Shown here: positions 15,529 through 24,481 of the stretch, in pieces | How the letters are laid out: each line of letters begins with the position of its first letter | Position numbering within the stretch: position 1 is the first letter of the stretch | Assembly (NCBI GenBank): GCA_002410125.1 | Contig: DHQH01000038.1 | Span: 28,509 to 57,295 of the forward strand | DNA from: Alphaproteobacteria bacterium UBA5343 | Lineage (GTDB): Bacteria > Pseudomonadota > Alphaproteobacteria > RF32 > UBA5343 | Direction: 5' to 3' | DNA: 28,787 nt | Notes under the pieces: generated by a model | Told to the model about the DNA's origin: nothing | What the model saw: only the letters and a program-made list of their open reading frames with translations | Databases searched by the model: none | Made by a program: the position numbers and the translations under genes

Positions 15529-16940
15529 CAGATTTGTTTGATATAGAAAATATGCCAGCTCAATCAGTAGCAACACAAAAAAAAGAACAGAAGGAATATT
15601 CAGTTAGTGAATTATCTGTTGCAATAAAAAGAGTTGTTGAGGGTAATTTCAGCAAAATTAGGGTTAAGGGTGAGATAATTGGAATCACAAGAGCTAATTC
15701 TGGGCATATTTACTTATCACTAAAAGATGAAAATGCGGTAATATCAGCAATTATTTGGAAATATTCTTTACCAAAATTAAATATAAAACCAGAAGATGGT
15801 ATGGAAGTTATTGCAACTGGTAAGGTGACTACTTATCAAGGGCGCTCAACTTATCAATTAATTATTGAAGATTTGGAAATTGCTGGGGTTGGGGCATTAT
15901 TAAAACTGTTGGAAGAGAGAAAAAAACAATTTGCTAAAGAAGGCTTATTTGACGAAGATAGAAAACAAAAAATACCGTATCTGCCTGAGACTATTGGAGT
16001 TGTTACTTCTCCATCGGGTGCAGTTATTAGAGATATTTGGCATAGAATTTGTGATAGATTCCCAAGAAAAATTGTTTTATGGCCTGCACCTGTTCAAGGT
16101 GAAGGGGCTGAGGTTAAAATTGCAGAAGCAATTAAAGGTTTAAATAATTTACCAGAAGAAGGATTTATAAATTCTGATGGTGAAAAAGTTAAACGACCTG
16201 ATGTGATAATCGTAGCAAGAGGTGGTGGAAGTTTAGAGGATTTATGGGCATTTAATGAAGAAGCAGTGGTTAGAGCTGTTAGCGAATCGCAAATTCCAGT
16301 AATATCAGCTGTCGGGCATGAAACTGATACAATGTTAATTGATTATGTATCTGATTTGAGAGCCCCCACTCCAACTGGAGCAGCAGAATTAGCTGTGCCT
16401 GTTAGAGAAGAAGTGCTTGCTTGGGTTAAAGAATGTGATTTGAGGCTTAGCAATAATCTTTATAGATTTTTAGAAGAGAAAAAAAATTATATTAATGGAT
16501 TAAGACGAGGACTTCCTAATCTAACTCAAATTTTAGCTGATTTTGATCAAAAACTAGATGATAGATTAATTAGATTTAATTCTTCTTTTAATAATTATTT
16601 ATCACAGCTTGAATATAAAATGACAGATATTAAACCTTATTTAGTGAATCAGGTTTATGAAAGAAATAATGATAGATTTAAGAACTTAGTTGATAGACTT
16701 GAAGCATCATCAATTGATAACACTTTAAAAAGAGGCTTTGTTTGGGTAAGAGATAATGATGGTAATGCTATTATGAGTTCAAAAGATATTAAACCAAAAT
16801 TTGAGATGAGTTTTTATGATGGTAATGTAAAAGCTGAATTACAGACAGATATGAACAGTGTTCAGACAGCACAAAAACCAGCACCAAAAAAGAGAAATAA
16901 AAGGAAAGAGATTGATGATAAACAAGGCAGTTTGTTTTAG
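15525..16940 (+). CDS. xseA: Exodeoxyribonuclease VII large subunit
   Basis: A 471-residue nuclease subunit that degrades single-stranded DNA, with XseB, into acid-soluble fragments. It shows the N-terminal OB-fold (about 27-120) followed by the catalytic region: TSPSGAVIRD (161-170), ARGGGSLEDLWAFNEE (231-246), SAVGHETD (261-268) and RAPTPTGAAE (279-288). A coiled-coil C-terminal part completes the family layout. The small subunit gene xseB is not in the window. The basic C-terminal tail overlaps, in another frame, the start of the M23 peptidase gene. Confidence 0.93.
   Translation: MTDLFDIENMPAQSVATQKKEQKEYSVSELSVAIKRVVEGNFSKIRVKGEIIGITRANSGHIYLSLKDENAVISAIIWKYSLPKLNIKPEDGMEVIATGKVTTYQGRSTYQLIIEDLEIAGVGALLKLLEERKKQFAKEGLFDEDRKQKIPYLPETIGVVTSPSGAVIRDIWHRICDRFPRKIVLWPAPVQGEGAEVKIAEAIKGLNNLPEEGFINSDGEKVKRPDVIIVARGGGSLEDLWAFNEEAVVRAVSESQIPVISAVGHETDTMLIDYVSDLRAPTPTGAAELAVPVREEVLAWVKECDLRLSNNLYRFLEEKKNYINGLRRGLPNLTQILADFDQKLDDRLIRFNSSFNNYLSQLEYKMTDIKPYLVNQVYERNNDRFKNLVDRLEASSIDNTLKRGFVWVRDNDGNAIMSSKDIKPKFEMSFYDGNVKAELQTDMNSVQTAQKPAPKKRNKRKEIDDKQGSLF
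16901..16908 (+). promoter_or_regulatory. Ribosome binding site inside xseA that decides the M23 start
   Basis: AAGGAAAG lies inside the last codons of xseA, six bases before ATG 16915. It supports starting the peptidase there, just ahead of a textbook signal peptide, instead of at the upstream in-frame ATG at 16858. Confidence 0.6.
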
Positions 16941-17742
16941 TAGTACGGTTCTGATGCTTATATTTGTTTCGGCTTATGCTAATGCCAGAGAAATAAAAGT
17001 AAGTGGGATATTTGAGCAAGGTGGTTTTATCATTGGGCAAGTAGATAAGACTATAAATAATGTAAAAGTTAATGGTGAAGATAAGCATATTTCTAATGAA
17101 GGAAAGTTTGTAATTGGAATCGGTAGAGATTATGATGGTGAGATTAAAATTACAACAAAAGATGAAAAAAAAATAATCCCTATTGCAAAAAGAGAGTGGG
17201 GAATACAAAGAATTAATGGTTTAAAAAAAGATAAAGTTACCCCATCTAAAGAAAGCATAAAGAGAATCGAAAAAGAGTTTAGCTATATAAGAAATGCTAG
17301 AAAAGAAATCTTATATAATAACTATTTTGCTAATGGTTTTATTAACCCTATTAAAGATGGGCAAGTTTCTGGAGAATTTGGGAATCAGAGAATCTTAAAT
17401 GGAGAAGCTAAAAACCCACATTCTGGAACGGATATAGCAGCTCCTGCCGGGACTGATATTATGGCAAGTGGAGATGGTATAGTATCATTATCACAAACAG
17501 ATTTATTTTATACAGGTAATGTTGTGATGATTAATCATGGGCTTGGATTACAGACTATTTATGCTCATATGGACAAGGTTGATGTAAAAGTTGGGCAAAA
17601 GGTGAAAAAAGGACAGAAGATAGGAACAGTTGGAGCAACAGGAAGAGCAACAGGTCCTCATCTTCATTTTGGATCGAGTGTTGATAATGTAAAGTTTGAC
17701 CCAATGAATCTTATGCAAGGTAATCTCTTTGGAGTAAAATAG
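16915..17742 (+). CDS. Exported M23 (LytM-type) peptidoglycan peptidase
   Basis: A 275-residue secreted zinc endopeptidase-fold protein. A signal peptide (residues 1-24, basic start, hydrophobic core, ANA cleavage site) is followed by a linker with a charged helix (about 110-135) and an M23 domain (about 140-270). Metal ligands are H169 and D173 (HSGTD) and HLH (249-251), with additional His at INHG (208) and YAHMD (218). All catalytic residues are present, so it is probably active on peptide cross-bridges rather than an inert EnvC-type activator. It begins 26 bases inside xseA in a different reading frame. FtsEX elsewhere in the window could control such an enzyme, which is speculative. Confidence 0.85.
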   Translation: MINKAVCFSSTVLMLIFVSAYANAREIKVSGIFEQGGFIIGQVDKTINNVKVNGEDKHISNEGKFVIGIGRDYDGEIKITTKDEKKIIPIAKREWGIQRINGLKKDKVTPSKESIKRIEKEFSYIRNARKEILYNNYFANGFINPIKDGQVSGEFGNQRILNGEAKNPHSGTDIAAPAGTDIMASGDGIVSLSQTDLFYTGNVVMINHGLGLQTIYAHMDKVDVKVGQKVKKGQKIGTVGATGRATGPHLHFGSSVDNVKFDPMNLMQGNLFGVK

Positions 17743-17775
17743 ACTCTTAAGTAAAATTTAAGGGATTAGCTGTTA

Positions 17776-17781
17776 TAATCC
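17776..17781 (+). promoter_or_regulatory. Possible -10 element before the response regulator
   Basis: TATAAT in the 70-base gap between the M23 peptidase and the response regulator, about 32 bases before its ATG. No clear -35 hexamer is seen, so this is weak support for a separate transcript. Confidence 0.3.
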
Positions 17782-17812
17782 GTTATAAAAAAGTGACTAG
17801 TTGGAGTTTTAA

Positions 17813-18232
17813 ATGTCAGATGTAAACCTAAATAGCAAGAATGAAGCAAGACTTCAAAATATGAATTATCTTATCTTGGAAGATGATAGATTTTCTAGGT
17901 CTTTAATAAAAACTGCACTTCATCAAATTGGAATTAGAAACTCTTTTGATGCAGATACAGCAATTAAAGCTATTGATATTATTAAGACTAAAAATGTTGA
18001 TATGATCTTATTAGATCATGAAATGGCTGGAGTTACAGGGCTTGAATTTGCAAGACTTGTCAGGAATGGTGAAGAAGGCATTACTAATACGGATGTGCCT
18101 ATTATCATTATAACAGTTGACACTAAAGAAGATACTGTATTACAAGCTAAAGATATAGGTATTCAAGACTATCTGATAAAACCTATCTCACCTTTGGCTT
18201 TGAAAAAAAGATTGATGAATGCTCTGAAATAG
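17813..18232 (+). CDS. Single-domain (CheY-like) response regulator
   Basis: A 139-residue receiver domain with no output domain. The acidic pocket is EDD (23-25), the phospho-accepting Asp is D68 in LLDHEM, the switch Thr is T101 and the conserved Lys-Pro is at 123-124. A 16-residue N-terminal extension precedes the receiver fold. Such proteins signal by protein-protein contact, as CheY and DivK do. TTGGAG upstream is a good ribosome binding site. No cognate kinase is adjacent; the only kinase of this type in the window is the orphan at 26724, whose link to it is untested. Confidence 0.85.
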   Translation: MSDVNLNSKNEARLQNMNYLILEDDRFSRSLIKTALHQIGIRNSFDADTAIKAIDIIKTKNVDMILLDHEMAGVTGLEFARLVRNGEEGITNTDVPIIIITVDTKEDTVLQAKDIGIQDYLIKPISPLALKKRLMNALK

Positions 18233-18269
18233 TGATTAGATATATATAAGATATTTATGGAGATAAGTT

Positions 18270-19085
18270 TTGGATAATATACAACTAATATTGCTTTCTG
18301 CTATACAAGGACTTACAGAGTTTTTGCCTGTTAGTTCTTCAGGGCATCTTATATTACTGTCTAAGTTTACTGAATTTCCTGATCAAGGCTTAGCAATGGA
18401 TGTTGCGATCCATGTAGGATCTTTATTTGCAGTTGTTATATATCTGTTTGATGATTTATTGAAAATTGTTAAAGATAGTATAAGATCTGGCTTTATACCT
18501 AACCAGAAATTCATGGGATGTAAACTTTTTTGGTATATAATTGTTGGAACACTCCCTGTTATTTTGGCGGGATATCTAGTAACAGAGTATGTTGATGTTA
18601 ACCTTCTTAGATCGACTAAATTAATAGGCTGGATGATATTGGGCTTTGGTGTTTTACTATTTATTGCCGATAAAATGGCTCTTACTGTTAGAAAGATTGA
18701 GCATTTTGGAATTACAGATGCGATTGTAATTGGCCTCTTTCAAGTTTTAGCCCTTATTCCTGGAACTAGTAGATCTGGTATTACTATGACTGCAGCTAGA
18801 TTTTTAGGCTTTGAGAGACAAGATACTGCTAAATTTTCTATGATGTTAGCAATTCCAACTATTATTGCAGCAGCAAGTTTAATTGGTATTGAGATATATG
18901 AATATGAAGATATTTTAATGACGAATGACTTGATGATCGCTTGCTTTTATTCTTTTATTTTCTGCATCTTATCTATTTATGTGATGATGTGGTGGCTACA
19001 AAGGTCTAACTTCACACCTTTTGTAATTTATAGAATAATTCTTGGTGGAACGTTGCTTTCTTATTCCTATGGTTTTTGGAATTAA
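18270..19085 (+). CDS. uppP: Undecaprenyl-diphosphatase
   Basis: A 271-residue BacA-type membrane enzyme that dephosphorylates undecaprenyl pyrophosphate, recycling the lipid carrier for peptidoglycan and surface-glycan synthesis; it can give bacitracin resistance. It has the N-terminal motif QGLTEFLPVSSSGH (13-26), the second motif PGTSRSG (164-170) and several membrane helices. The Q at residue 13 where E. coli has Glu is common among relatives. The start is TTG with GGAGA (18259-18263) six bases upstream. Carrier recycling fits the neighbouring LPS and peptidoglycan genes. Confidence 0.92.
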   Translation: MDNIQLILLSAIQGLTEFLPVSSSGHLILLSKFTEFPDQGLAMDVAIHVGSLFAVVIYLFDDLLKIVKDSIRSGFIPNQKFMGCKLFWYIIVGTLPVILAGYLVTEYVDVNLLRSTKLIGWMILGFGVLLFIADKMALTVRKIEHFGITDAIVIGLFQVLALIPGTSRSGITMTAARFLGFERQDTAKFSMMLAIPTIIAAASLIGIEIYEYEDILMTNDLMIACFYSFIFCILSIYVMMWWLQRSNFTPFVIYRIILGGTLLSYSYGFWN

Positions 19086-19096
19086 TCTTACTTACT

Positions 19097-19116
19097 AAAA
19101 TAATAGTTTATTTTTT
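19097..19116 (+). terminator. Weak AT-only hairpin after uppP
   Basis: AAAATAA (19097-19103) and TTATTTT (19108-19114) flank a TAGT loop and run into more T. Being all A-T, the stem would be unstable, so termination would be partial at best. A TATAAT shortly after it could belong to the next gene's promoter. Confidence 0.3.
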
Positions 19117-19170
19117 GTAAAAACTCTTTATAATCCCTAAATAGAAAGAGATTTAATTAGGAGATTATTT

Positions 19171-19563
19171 ATGAAAAAACTTTTTTTAATAATCACTTTA
19201 ATATTTTTTAGCTGCGGCATTGCAAATGCAAAACTTTCTATAAAAGAGGCTAAGGATATTGAAGCTCAAATAATGTTTAAGAAATTTGAAAAAGAAATTC
19301 ATCAATTTTATGAAATGGAAAAAGATCTAAAAACCAAACCAGGTCAAGATAACTCAAACATCGCAACTAAGGCTGTATTTTTCTATAATGATGTTTATAT
19401 CCATGTAAAACAAGAAGACTATAAATGGTTGATGATGGGTTCACCTTATTTTTCTGGTGTAAAAAACTGGGAAGTTGCTTATCATAGATGGGCAAATGGA
19501 AGTACAAGTAAAGCACCTCACAAGGTAATAAAAGACCTTATGAACTCTCAACCAAAAAAATAA
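19171..19563 (+). CDS. Exported protein of unknown function
   Basis: A 130-residue protein with a clear signal peptide (residues 1-20, basic start, hydrophobic core, ANA cleavage site). The mature part has a charged amphipathic helical region (about 22-55) and a compact section with aromatic residues (YKWLMMGSPYFSG, then WEVAYHRWANG). I do not recognise the family. AGGAG (19159-19163) is a strong ribosome binding site. It lies directly upstream of kdsD with a gap of about 20 bases, so it is probably co-transcribed with the LPS genes and may act in the periplasm, an inference from position only. Confidence 0.7.
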   Translation: MKKLFLIITLIFFSCGIANAKLSIKEAKDIEAQIMFKKFEKEIHQFYEMEKDLKTKPGQDNSNIATKAVFFYNDVYIHVKQEDYKWLMMGSPYFSGVKNWEVAYHRWANGSTSKAPHKVIKDLMNSQPKK

Positions 19564-19585
19564 TAATTTGGAGTTAAAAATAATT

Positions 19586-20548
19586 ATGGAAAATATTAAT
19601 AAAGATATTGCTAGTGCAAGGCGAACATTAGCAGCTGAAATTGAAGTATTACAAATTATGTCTGATGGTTTAGGTAATGATTTTATTACTGCATTGGATG
19701 TTATGGAAAATATAAAGGGAAGAATTATTGTAACTGGTATGGGTAAATCTGGTCATATTGGTAAAAAAATGGCTGCAACACTTGCTTCTACTGGTTCACC
19801 TTCTTTCTTTGTTCACCCTGGTGAAGCTAGCCATGGGGACTTGGGAATGATTACAAAAGATGATGTAGTTCTTGCCATTTCTAATGGTGGGGAATCTACT
19901 GAATTATCTGATATTTTATTATATTGTAAAAGATATGGTATTACCCTTATTGCAATGACTAGAAATCCTGATAGTACATTGGGTAAAGCTGGAGATTATA
20001 TTTTTAAATTACCTGATAATGGTGAGGCTTGCCCATTGGGACTGGCTCCAACATCTTCAACAACTGCTACACTTGCATTAGGTGATGCAATAGCGATTGC
20101 TTTATTGGAGCGAAAAGGCTTCTCTAAAGAAGACTATAAACAAAGACATCCTGGTGGAAAACTTGGAGCAATATTACAAAAAGTATCTGACTTGATGCAT
20201 GTTGGTAATGATTTACCATTTGTAAAAATCGGAACCTCTATGCAAGAAGCAATTATTATAATGACAGAAAAAAGTTTAGGTTGTGTTGGTGTTGTTGATA
20301 ATACTGGTAGCTTGATTGGGGTTATTACCGATGGTGACTTAAGAAGACATATGGGCGAAAATTTCATGTCAGCAAAAGTTGAAGACATAATGACTGAGAA
20401 TCCGAAAACTATTCAACCAAATGTATTGGCTGCTGAGGCTCTAGCACTTATGAATGATAAGAAAATCACCAGTCTGTTTGTTGAAAAAGATAAAGTCCCT
20501 GTTGGATTATTACACTTACATGATTGTTTAAGAGCTGGAGTGGCTTAA
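19586..20548 (+). CDS. kdsD: Arabinose-5-phosphate isomerase (KdsD/KpsF)
   Basis: A 320-residue sugar-phosphate isomerase that converts ribulose-5-phosphate to arabinose-5-phosphate, the first step to the LPS sugar Kdo. An SIS domain (GMGKSGHIG at 51-59; HPGEASHGD at 77-85) is followed by two CBS domains (about 200-320), the standard KdsD layout. ATG 19586 is preferred over the in-frame TTG at 19568 because GGAG at 19570-19573 would then be the ribosome binding site, whereas the TTG overlaps it. The order kdsD-lptC-lptA-lptB-rpoN-hpf-ptsN is typical of Alphaproteobacteria. Confidence 0.92.
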   Translation: MENINKDIASARRTLAAEIEVLQIMSDGLGNDFITALDVMENIKGRIIVTGMGKSGHIGKKMAATLASTGSPSFFVHPGEASHGDLGMITKDDVVLAISNGGESTELSDILLYCKRYGITLIAMTRNPDSTLGKAGDYIFKLPDNGEACPLGLAPTSSTTATLALGDAIAIALLERKGFSKEDYKQRHPGGKLGAILQKVSDLMHVGNDLPFVKIGTSMQEAIIIMTEKSLGCVGVVDNTGSLIGVITDGDLRRHMGENFMSAKVEDIMTENPKTIQPNVLAAEALALMNDKKITSLFVEKDKVPVGLLHLHDCLRAGVA

Positions 20549-20549
20549 T

Positions 20550-21224
20550 TTGAAAAAGAAGCAAATAGAGAATGTGGCTTTTTCTAAAAAATATGAGCCA
20601 TATTCGATTATAGAAAAAACCAAAAATGCAGATTACAGTGATATTGTAAGATGGTTAAAAATCTTGCTACCTGTTGTTGCTGCATTACTTTGTGGTTTAC
20701 TGATTATCATGCCAAAATTAAAGGATGAAACTGCTAAATTTTCACTAAGTATTGCTACACCAAAATTCGGCAATGCTGAAAAACTTAGAATGCTTAACCC
20801 TAATTTTGTAGGCAATGATTCTAAAAATAATGTCTTTAATGTTAGAGCATTAGAAGCTATTGAAATTAAGGCTGGCTCAAATATTATGGAATTAATAGAA
20901 CCTAAATCTAATATCCCAATGGATGAAAAAAACTGGTATTCGGTTGATGCTAAAAAAGGTTTTTTTGATCAAAATAATAATATAGTTGATTTGATAAATG
21001 AGGTAACGATTTTTTCTAATGAAGGGACTAGTTTAGAGACAGAATCTGCTAAATTTGATTTTGCAAAAGAATATGCAAAAGGTGATAATAAAGTTCATGT
21101 TCAAGGTGATTTTGGAGTAATAGATTCTAATAGATTTGAATTCTTTATGGATAAAAATATTTTTATCTTTAGAGATAAGGCAAGAATGATCATTTTTGAA
21201 GAAGGGTTAAATAAGGATAAGTAA
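20550..21224 (+). CDS. lptC: LPS export protein LptC
   Basis: A 224-residue bitopic protein. A cytoplasmic stretch of about 35 residues is followed by a membrane helix (about 36-54) and a periplasmic beta-jellyroll-type domain. LptC takes LPS from LptBFG and passes it to LptA. Primary identity is low in this family; the call rests on topology, the pattern in the periplasmic part and the position directly before lptA. The start is TTG, one base after the kdsD stop, with GGAG (20537-20540) nine bases upstream. Confidence 0.82.
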   Translation: MKKKQIENVAFSKKYEPYSIIEKTKNADYSDIVRWLKILLPVVAALLCGLLIIMPKLKDETAKFSLSIATPKFGNAEKLRMLNPNFVGNDSKNNVFNVRALEAIEIKAGSNIMELIEPKSNIPMDEKNWYSVDAKKGFFDQNNNIVDLINEVTIFSNEGTSLETESAKFDFAKEYAKGDNKVHVQGDFGVIDSNRFEFFMDKNIFIFRDKARMIIFEEGLNKDK

Positions 21225-21227
21225 ATC

Positions 21228-21992
21228 ATGAATAAACAGTTTGTAACTATTTTATTGACGATGGTGTTTTTCTCGATGAATGCTATGGCTGCAAATGTTG
21301 AGATCACTGCTGATAATGGGATTGAATGGCATCAAAATGCTCAAAAAATGGTGGCTGTTGGTAACGCTAAAGCAGTTAGAGAAAATATGACTTTGGTAGC
21401 TGATAAGATTTCTGCTTTTTATCGCGACAAAAAAACTGATGGCAACAGCAAAGTCTATAGAGTTAAATCTGAAAATAATGTTTATATAAATGATCTAGAA
21501 TCCAAGGCATATGCTGATGATGCAGATTATTATATTGAAAAAGGTATAATGTTTCTAAAAGGAAAGCCTGCTAAAATTATTGCTGGTAGCGATAAAATAT
21601 TAGCGGATGATATAATTGAGCTTTATTTGAATGAAAACAAAGCTATTGCTAGGGGGAATGCTCACGCTAAAAGAGAAGGAAATGATATTTTTGCAGATGT
21701 TATGACTATTTTCTTTAAGACTGATGGTAAAAATAAAGATATCGACAAGGTAGAAGTTTTTGGAAATGTAAAAATTAAGACTGCTACTGAAACTATTACT
21801 GGAGACAAAGGTCTTTATATGGTAAAAGAAGGTGTTGCTACGGTTAGTGGTGATGTTGAGATTAAGCAAGAAAAGAATAACTTAAAAGGTGGATATGCTA
21901 AAATTAACCTAAATACTGGTATTAGTAAGTTATTTGCTAGTGAGAAAAATAGAGTAAAAGGTGTATTCAAACCTAAGGAGGATCAAAAATAA
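21228..21992 (+). CDS. lptA: LPS-transport periplasmic protein LptA
   Basis: A 254-residue exported protein with a signal peptide (about 1-22, cleavage after AMA) and an OstA/LptA beta-jellyroll built of repeated strands, for instance ITADNGIEWH (26-35), a VAVGNAKAV strand (42-50) and VEVFGNVKI further on. It forms the periplasmic bridge that carries LPS to the outer membrane LptD. It begins three bases after lptC. It is longer than E. coli LptA (185 residues), as often in Alphaproteobacteria, and ends in a lysine-rich tail. Confidence 0.85.
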   Translation: MNKQFVTILLTMVFFSMNAMAANVEITADNGIEWHQNAQKMVAVGNAKAVRENMTLVADKISAFYRDKKTDGNSKVYRVKSENNVYINDLESKAYADDADYYIEKGIMFLKGKPAKIIAGSDKILADDIIELYLNENKAIARGNAHAKREGNDIFADVMTIFFKTDGKNKDIDKVEVFGNVKIKTATETITGDKGLYMVKEGVATVSGDVEIKQEKNNLKGGYAKINLNTGISKLFASEKNRVKGVFKPKEDQK

Positions 21993-22090
21993 TAAGGAAT
22001 AAAATTTGACTTTTAGAATTTAGGAGATTATTAATCTCTTGATTTTAATATAGTTACTAAGATTTCGTAATTTATTTTTGAGCAAATGAT

Positions 22091-22867
22091 ATGGATAATG
22101 TAAAAAAATTTGAAGATGCAAAAAAAACTAAGATTGTTTCGTCTAATGCTGGGTTAGAGATTTTTAATCTTGGTAAGTCTTATAAAAACAGACCAGTTCT
22201 TAGAAATGTTTCCTTAAATGTCAAAAAAGGTGAGGCTGTTGGATTATTAGGGCCAAATGGAGCTGGCAAAACAACTTGCTTTTATTGTGTAACTGGGCTT
22301 GTCACTCCTGATTATGGGGATGTGCACATTAATGGAAAAGATATTACTGCTCTTCCTATGTATAGAAGATCTAGGATGGGGATTGGCTATTTACCACAAG
22401 AAGCATCTATTTTTAGAACATTATCGGTTGAAAACAATATTAGAGCGGTCTTACAGATTATTTATGATGATACTGATAAACAAGATGCAAGATTAGAACA
22501 ATTGCTTGCTGAATTTTCTATATCTCATTTAAGATTGACCCCTGCCCTTGCATTATCAGGTGGCGAGAGAAGAAGATTAGAAATTGCAAGAGCTTTAGCA
22601 TCTAACCCTGATTTTGTGTTACTTGATGAACCTCTTGCTGGTGTTGACCCTATTGCTGTTGGAGAAATTAGAGATCTTGTATCTCACTTAAAACATAAAG
22701 GTATTGGGGTATTAATAACTGATCACAATGTTAGGGAAACCTTAGATATTATCGATAGGGCATATATTTTGCATGATGGAATGGTACTTATGGAGGGAAA
22801 ACCTGAAGAAATCGTTTCACATGAAGATGTAAGAAGGGTATATTTAGGGGAGAAATTTAGTTTATAG
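22091..22867 (+). CDS. lptB: LPS-export ABC ATPase LptB
   Basis: A 258-residue ATPase that powers LPS extraction by LptFG. It has Walker A GPNGAGKT (54-61), the Q-loop LPQEASIF (101-108), signature LSGGERRR (155-162), Walker B FVLLDEP (175-181), the characteristic LAGVDPIAV stretch (182-190) and switch His212. The LptB-specific features (GERRR and AGVDPIAV) make the assignment firm despite the generic ABC fold. An N-terminal extension of about 20 residues is present. A 98-base gap with a small hairpin separates it from lptA, unlike the tight spacing of the genes before it. Confidence 0.93.
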   Translation: MDNVKKFEDAKKTKIVSSNAGLEIFNLGKSYKNRPVLRNVSLNVKKGEAVGLLGPNGAGKTTCFYCVTGLVTPDYGDVHINGKDITALPMYRRSRMGIGYLPQEASIFRTLSVENNIRAVLQIIYDDTDKQDARLEQLLAEFSISHLRLTPALALSGGERRRLEIARALASNPDFVLLDEPLAGVDPIAVGEIRDLVSHLKHKGIGVLITDHNVRETLDIIDRAYILHDGMVLMEGKPEEIVSHEDVRRVYLGEKFSL

Positions 22868-22919
22868 ATAAAGAAATTATCTGGTTAATCTTGAATTTTT
22901 TAACGGATAATAAATAAAA

Positions 22920-24458
22920 ATGGCTATAGCCCCTAAGTTAGAGATAAAACAATCCCAATCCTTGGTTATGACACAAACCTTGAGGCAAGCGATTGAGATA
23001 TTACAATTAAATAATATCGAATTACAGGATTTTGTTGAGAAAGAACTAGAACAAAATCCATTTCTAGAAAAAGAAGAGAATCTTTTAAGCGAATATGAAG
23101 AGAAAAGAGAAAAAGAATCAAATATTGATGATTTTTCTGATGATTTTTCGCAATCTACAGACATATTTCAACAAGAAAAAAATGATAATAAAATAGAATC
23201 GGTTGGAACTGATATTGATTATGATAATACAACCGATGACAGCTTTAATGACAAAGTTGATTACAGCAATTTATCTCAGGATTATGATCATGATAATGCT
23301 TGGGATGTGAGTATTAAGAAAAGCAATAACTATAATAATGATACACCAAGCTTTGAAGAGACTATAGCTGATGATAAACCATCTTTATATAAGGATGTTG
23401 AGCAACAAATCATATCTAAATTTGAAGACAATAAAGATAGAATCATTGCCTATAATATATTGGGAGAAATTGATGATAATGGTTATTTTAAGCAAGACAT
23501 TGCTATAGTAGCTGATAAAATTGGCTGTAATAAGAATGAAGTTTCTTTTGTGTTAGAGACAATGAAAGGATTTGATCCTTGTGGAATATTTGCAAAAGAT
23601 TTATCTGAGAGTCTTAACATACAATTACAAGAAATTGGAAAATGGAATCCAAAATCAGAAATTATTATTGATAATTTAGAAATTTTAGCCAAGGGAGATA
23701 TGAAGAAACTGATGAAAATGGCTAAAATTGAAGATGTTAATGAGTTAAAACGAATCATTGCAAATATCAAATTATTAAAACCAAAACCAATTGCAGATTA
23801 TGAAATAAAAACTGCTCAAACGATTATTCCTGATGCTTATTTGAAGATTGATAAATTTGGTAATATTAAGGTAGATCTTAATAATAATAACTTACCAAGG
23901 GTATTGATAAACAGGAGTTATTGCTCTGAAATTAAGGCGATTGCAACAAATAAGGAAGCTAAAAAGTTTCTAAATGAGAAAGTTGCTAATGCTAATTGGC
24001 TAATCAAATCTCTACACCAAAGAGCAAATACCATTCTTAAAGTAGCAACAGAGATTGCAGAAAAACAAAAAGATTTCTTTTTAAAAGGGGCTAATCACTT
24101 AAAACCAATGTTACTTAAAGATATAGCATATGAAATAGAAATGCATGAGAGTACTGTTAGCAGGGTTACAAATAATAAATATATTGCTACTCCTAGAGGG
24201 GTTTATGAATTGAAGTTTTTCTTTAGTAAAGCCCTTGCCAGCTCTTATGGAGGGGATGATCATTCATCACAAAGTGTTAAGTTTAGAATCAAAGATTTAA
24301 TAGATAAAGAAGATAAAAGAAAACCCCTTTCTGACGATAAAATAGTGCAAATTTTAACAAATGAGGGTATAAATATAGCAAGAAGAACGGTTTCTAAGTA
24401 TCGAGATGCTTTAAATATAGCTTCATCATCAAAGAGAAAAATAAAATTAATTACTTAA
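22920..24458 (+). CDS. rpoN: RNA polymerase sigma-54 factor
   Basis: A 512-residue sigma-54. Region I has the Q/L-rich start (KLEIKQSQSLVMTQ, 6-19, and further to about 50), region II is a long acidic stretch (about 50-155), the core-binding domain follows, and the C-terminal RpoN box is ARRTVSKYRD (487-496). Sigma-54 needs ATP-driven activators and reads -24/-12 promoters. Its location between lptB and hpf-ptsN is the usual one in Proteobacteria. The acidic region II is longer than in E. coli. The ribosome binding site (CGGA) is weak. Confidence 0.94.
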   Translation: MAIAPKLEIKQSQSLVMTQTLRQAIEILQLNNIELQDFVEKELEQNPFLEKEENLLSEYEEKREKESNIDDFSDDFSQSTDIFQQEKNDNKIESVGTDIDYDNTTDDSFNDKVDYSNLSQDYDHDNAWDVSIKKSNNYNNDTPSFEETIADDKPSLYKDVEQQIISKFEDNKDRIIAYNILGEIDDNGYFKQDIAIVADKIGCNKNEVSFVLETMKGFDPCGIFAKDLSESLNIQLQEIGKWNPKSEIIIDNLEILAKGDMKKLMKMAKIEDVNELKRIIANIKLLKPKPIADYEIKTAQTIIPDAYLKIDKFGNIKVDLNNNNLPRVLINRSYCSEIKAIATNKEAKKFLNEKVANANWLIKSLHQRANTILKVATEIAEKQKDFFLKGANHLKPMLLKDIAYEIEMHESTVSRVTNNKYIATPRGVYELKFFFSKALASSYGGDDHSSQSVKFRIKDLIDKEDKRKPLSDDKIVQILTNEGINIARRTVSKYRDALNIASSSKRKIKLIT

Positions 24459-24481
24459 AAACAATGATTTATAAAAAATGA

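Noticed and set aside
16858..16914. N-terminal extension of the M23 peptidase
   Set aside because: It would place 19 charged residues before a good signal peptide; a ribosome binding site favours ATG 16915.
16789..17208. Open frame of 139 residues on the reverse strand
   Set aside because: Antisense to the end of xseA and the start of the M23 peptidase, both of which have strong family motifs.
22024..22038. Terminator between lptA and lptB
   Set aside because: The arms leave almost no loop and only a short interrupted T-run follows; kept as an observation only.
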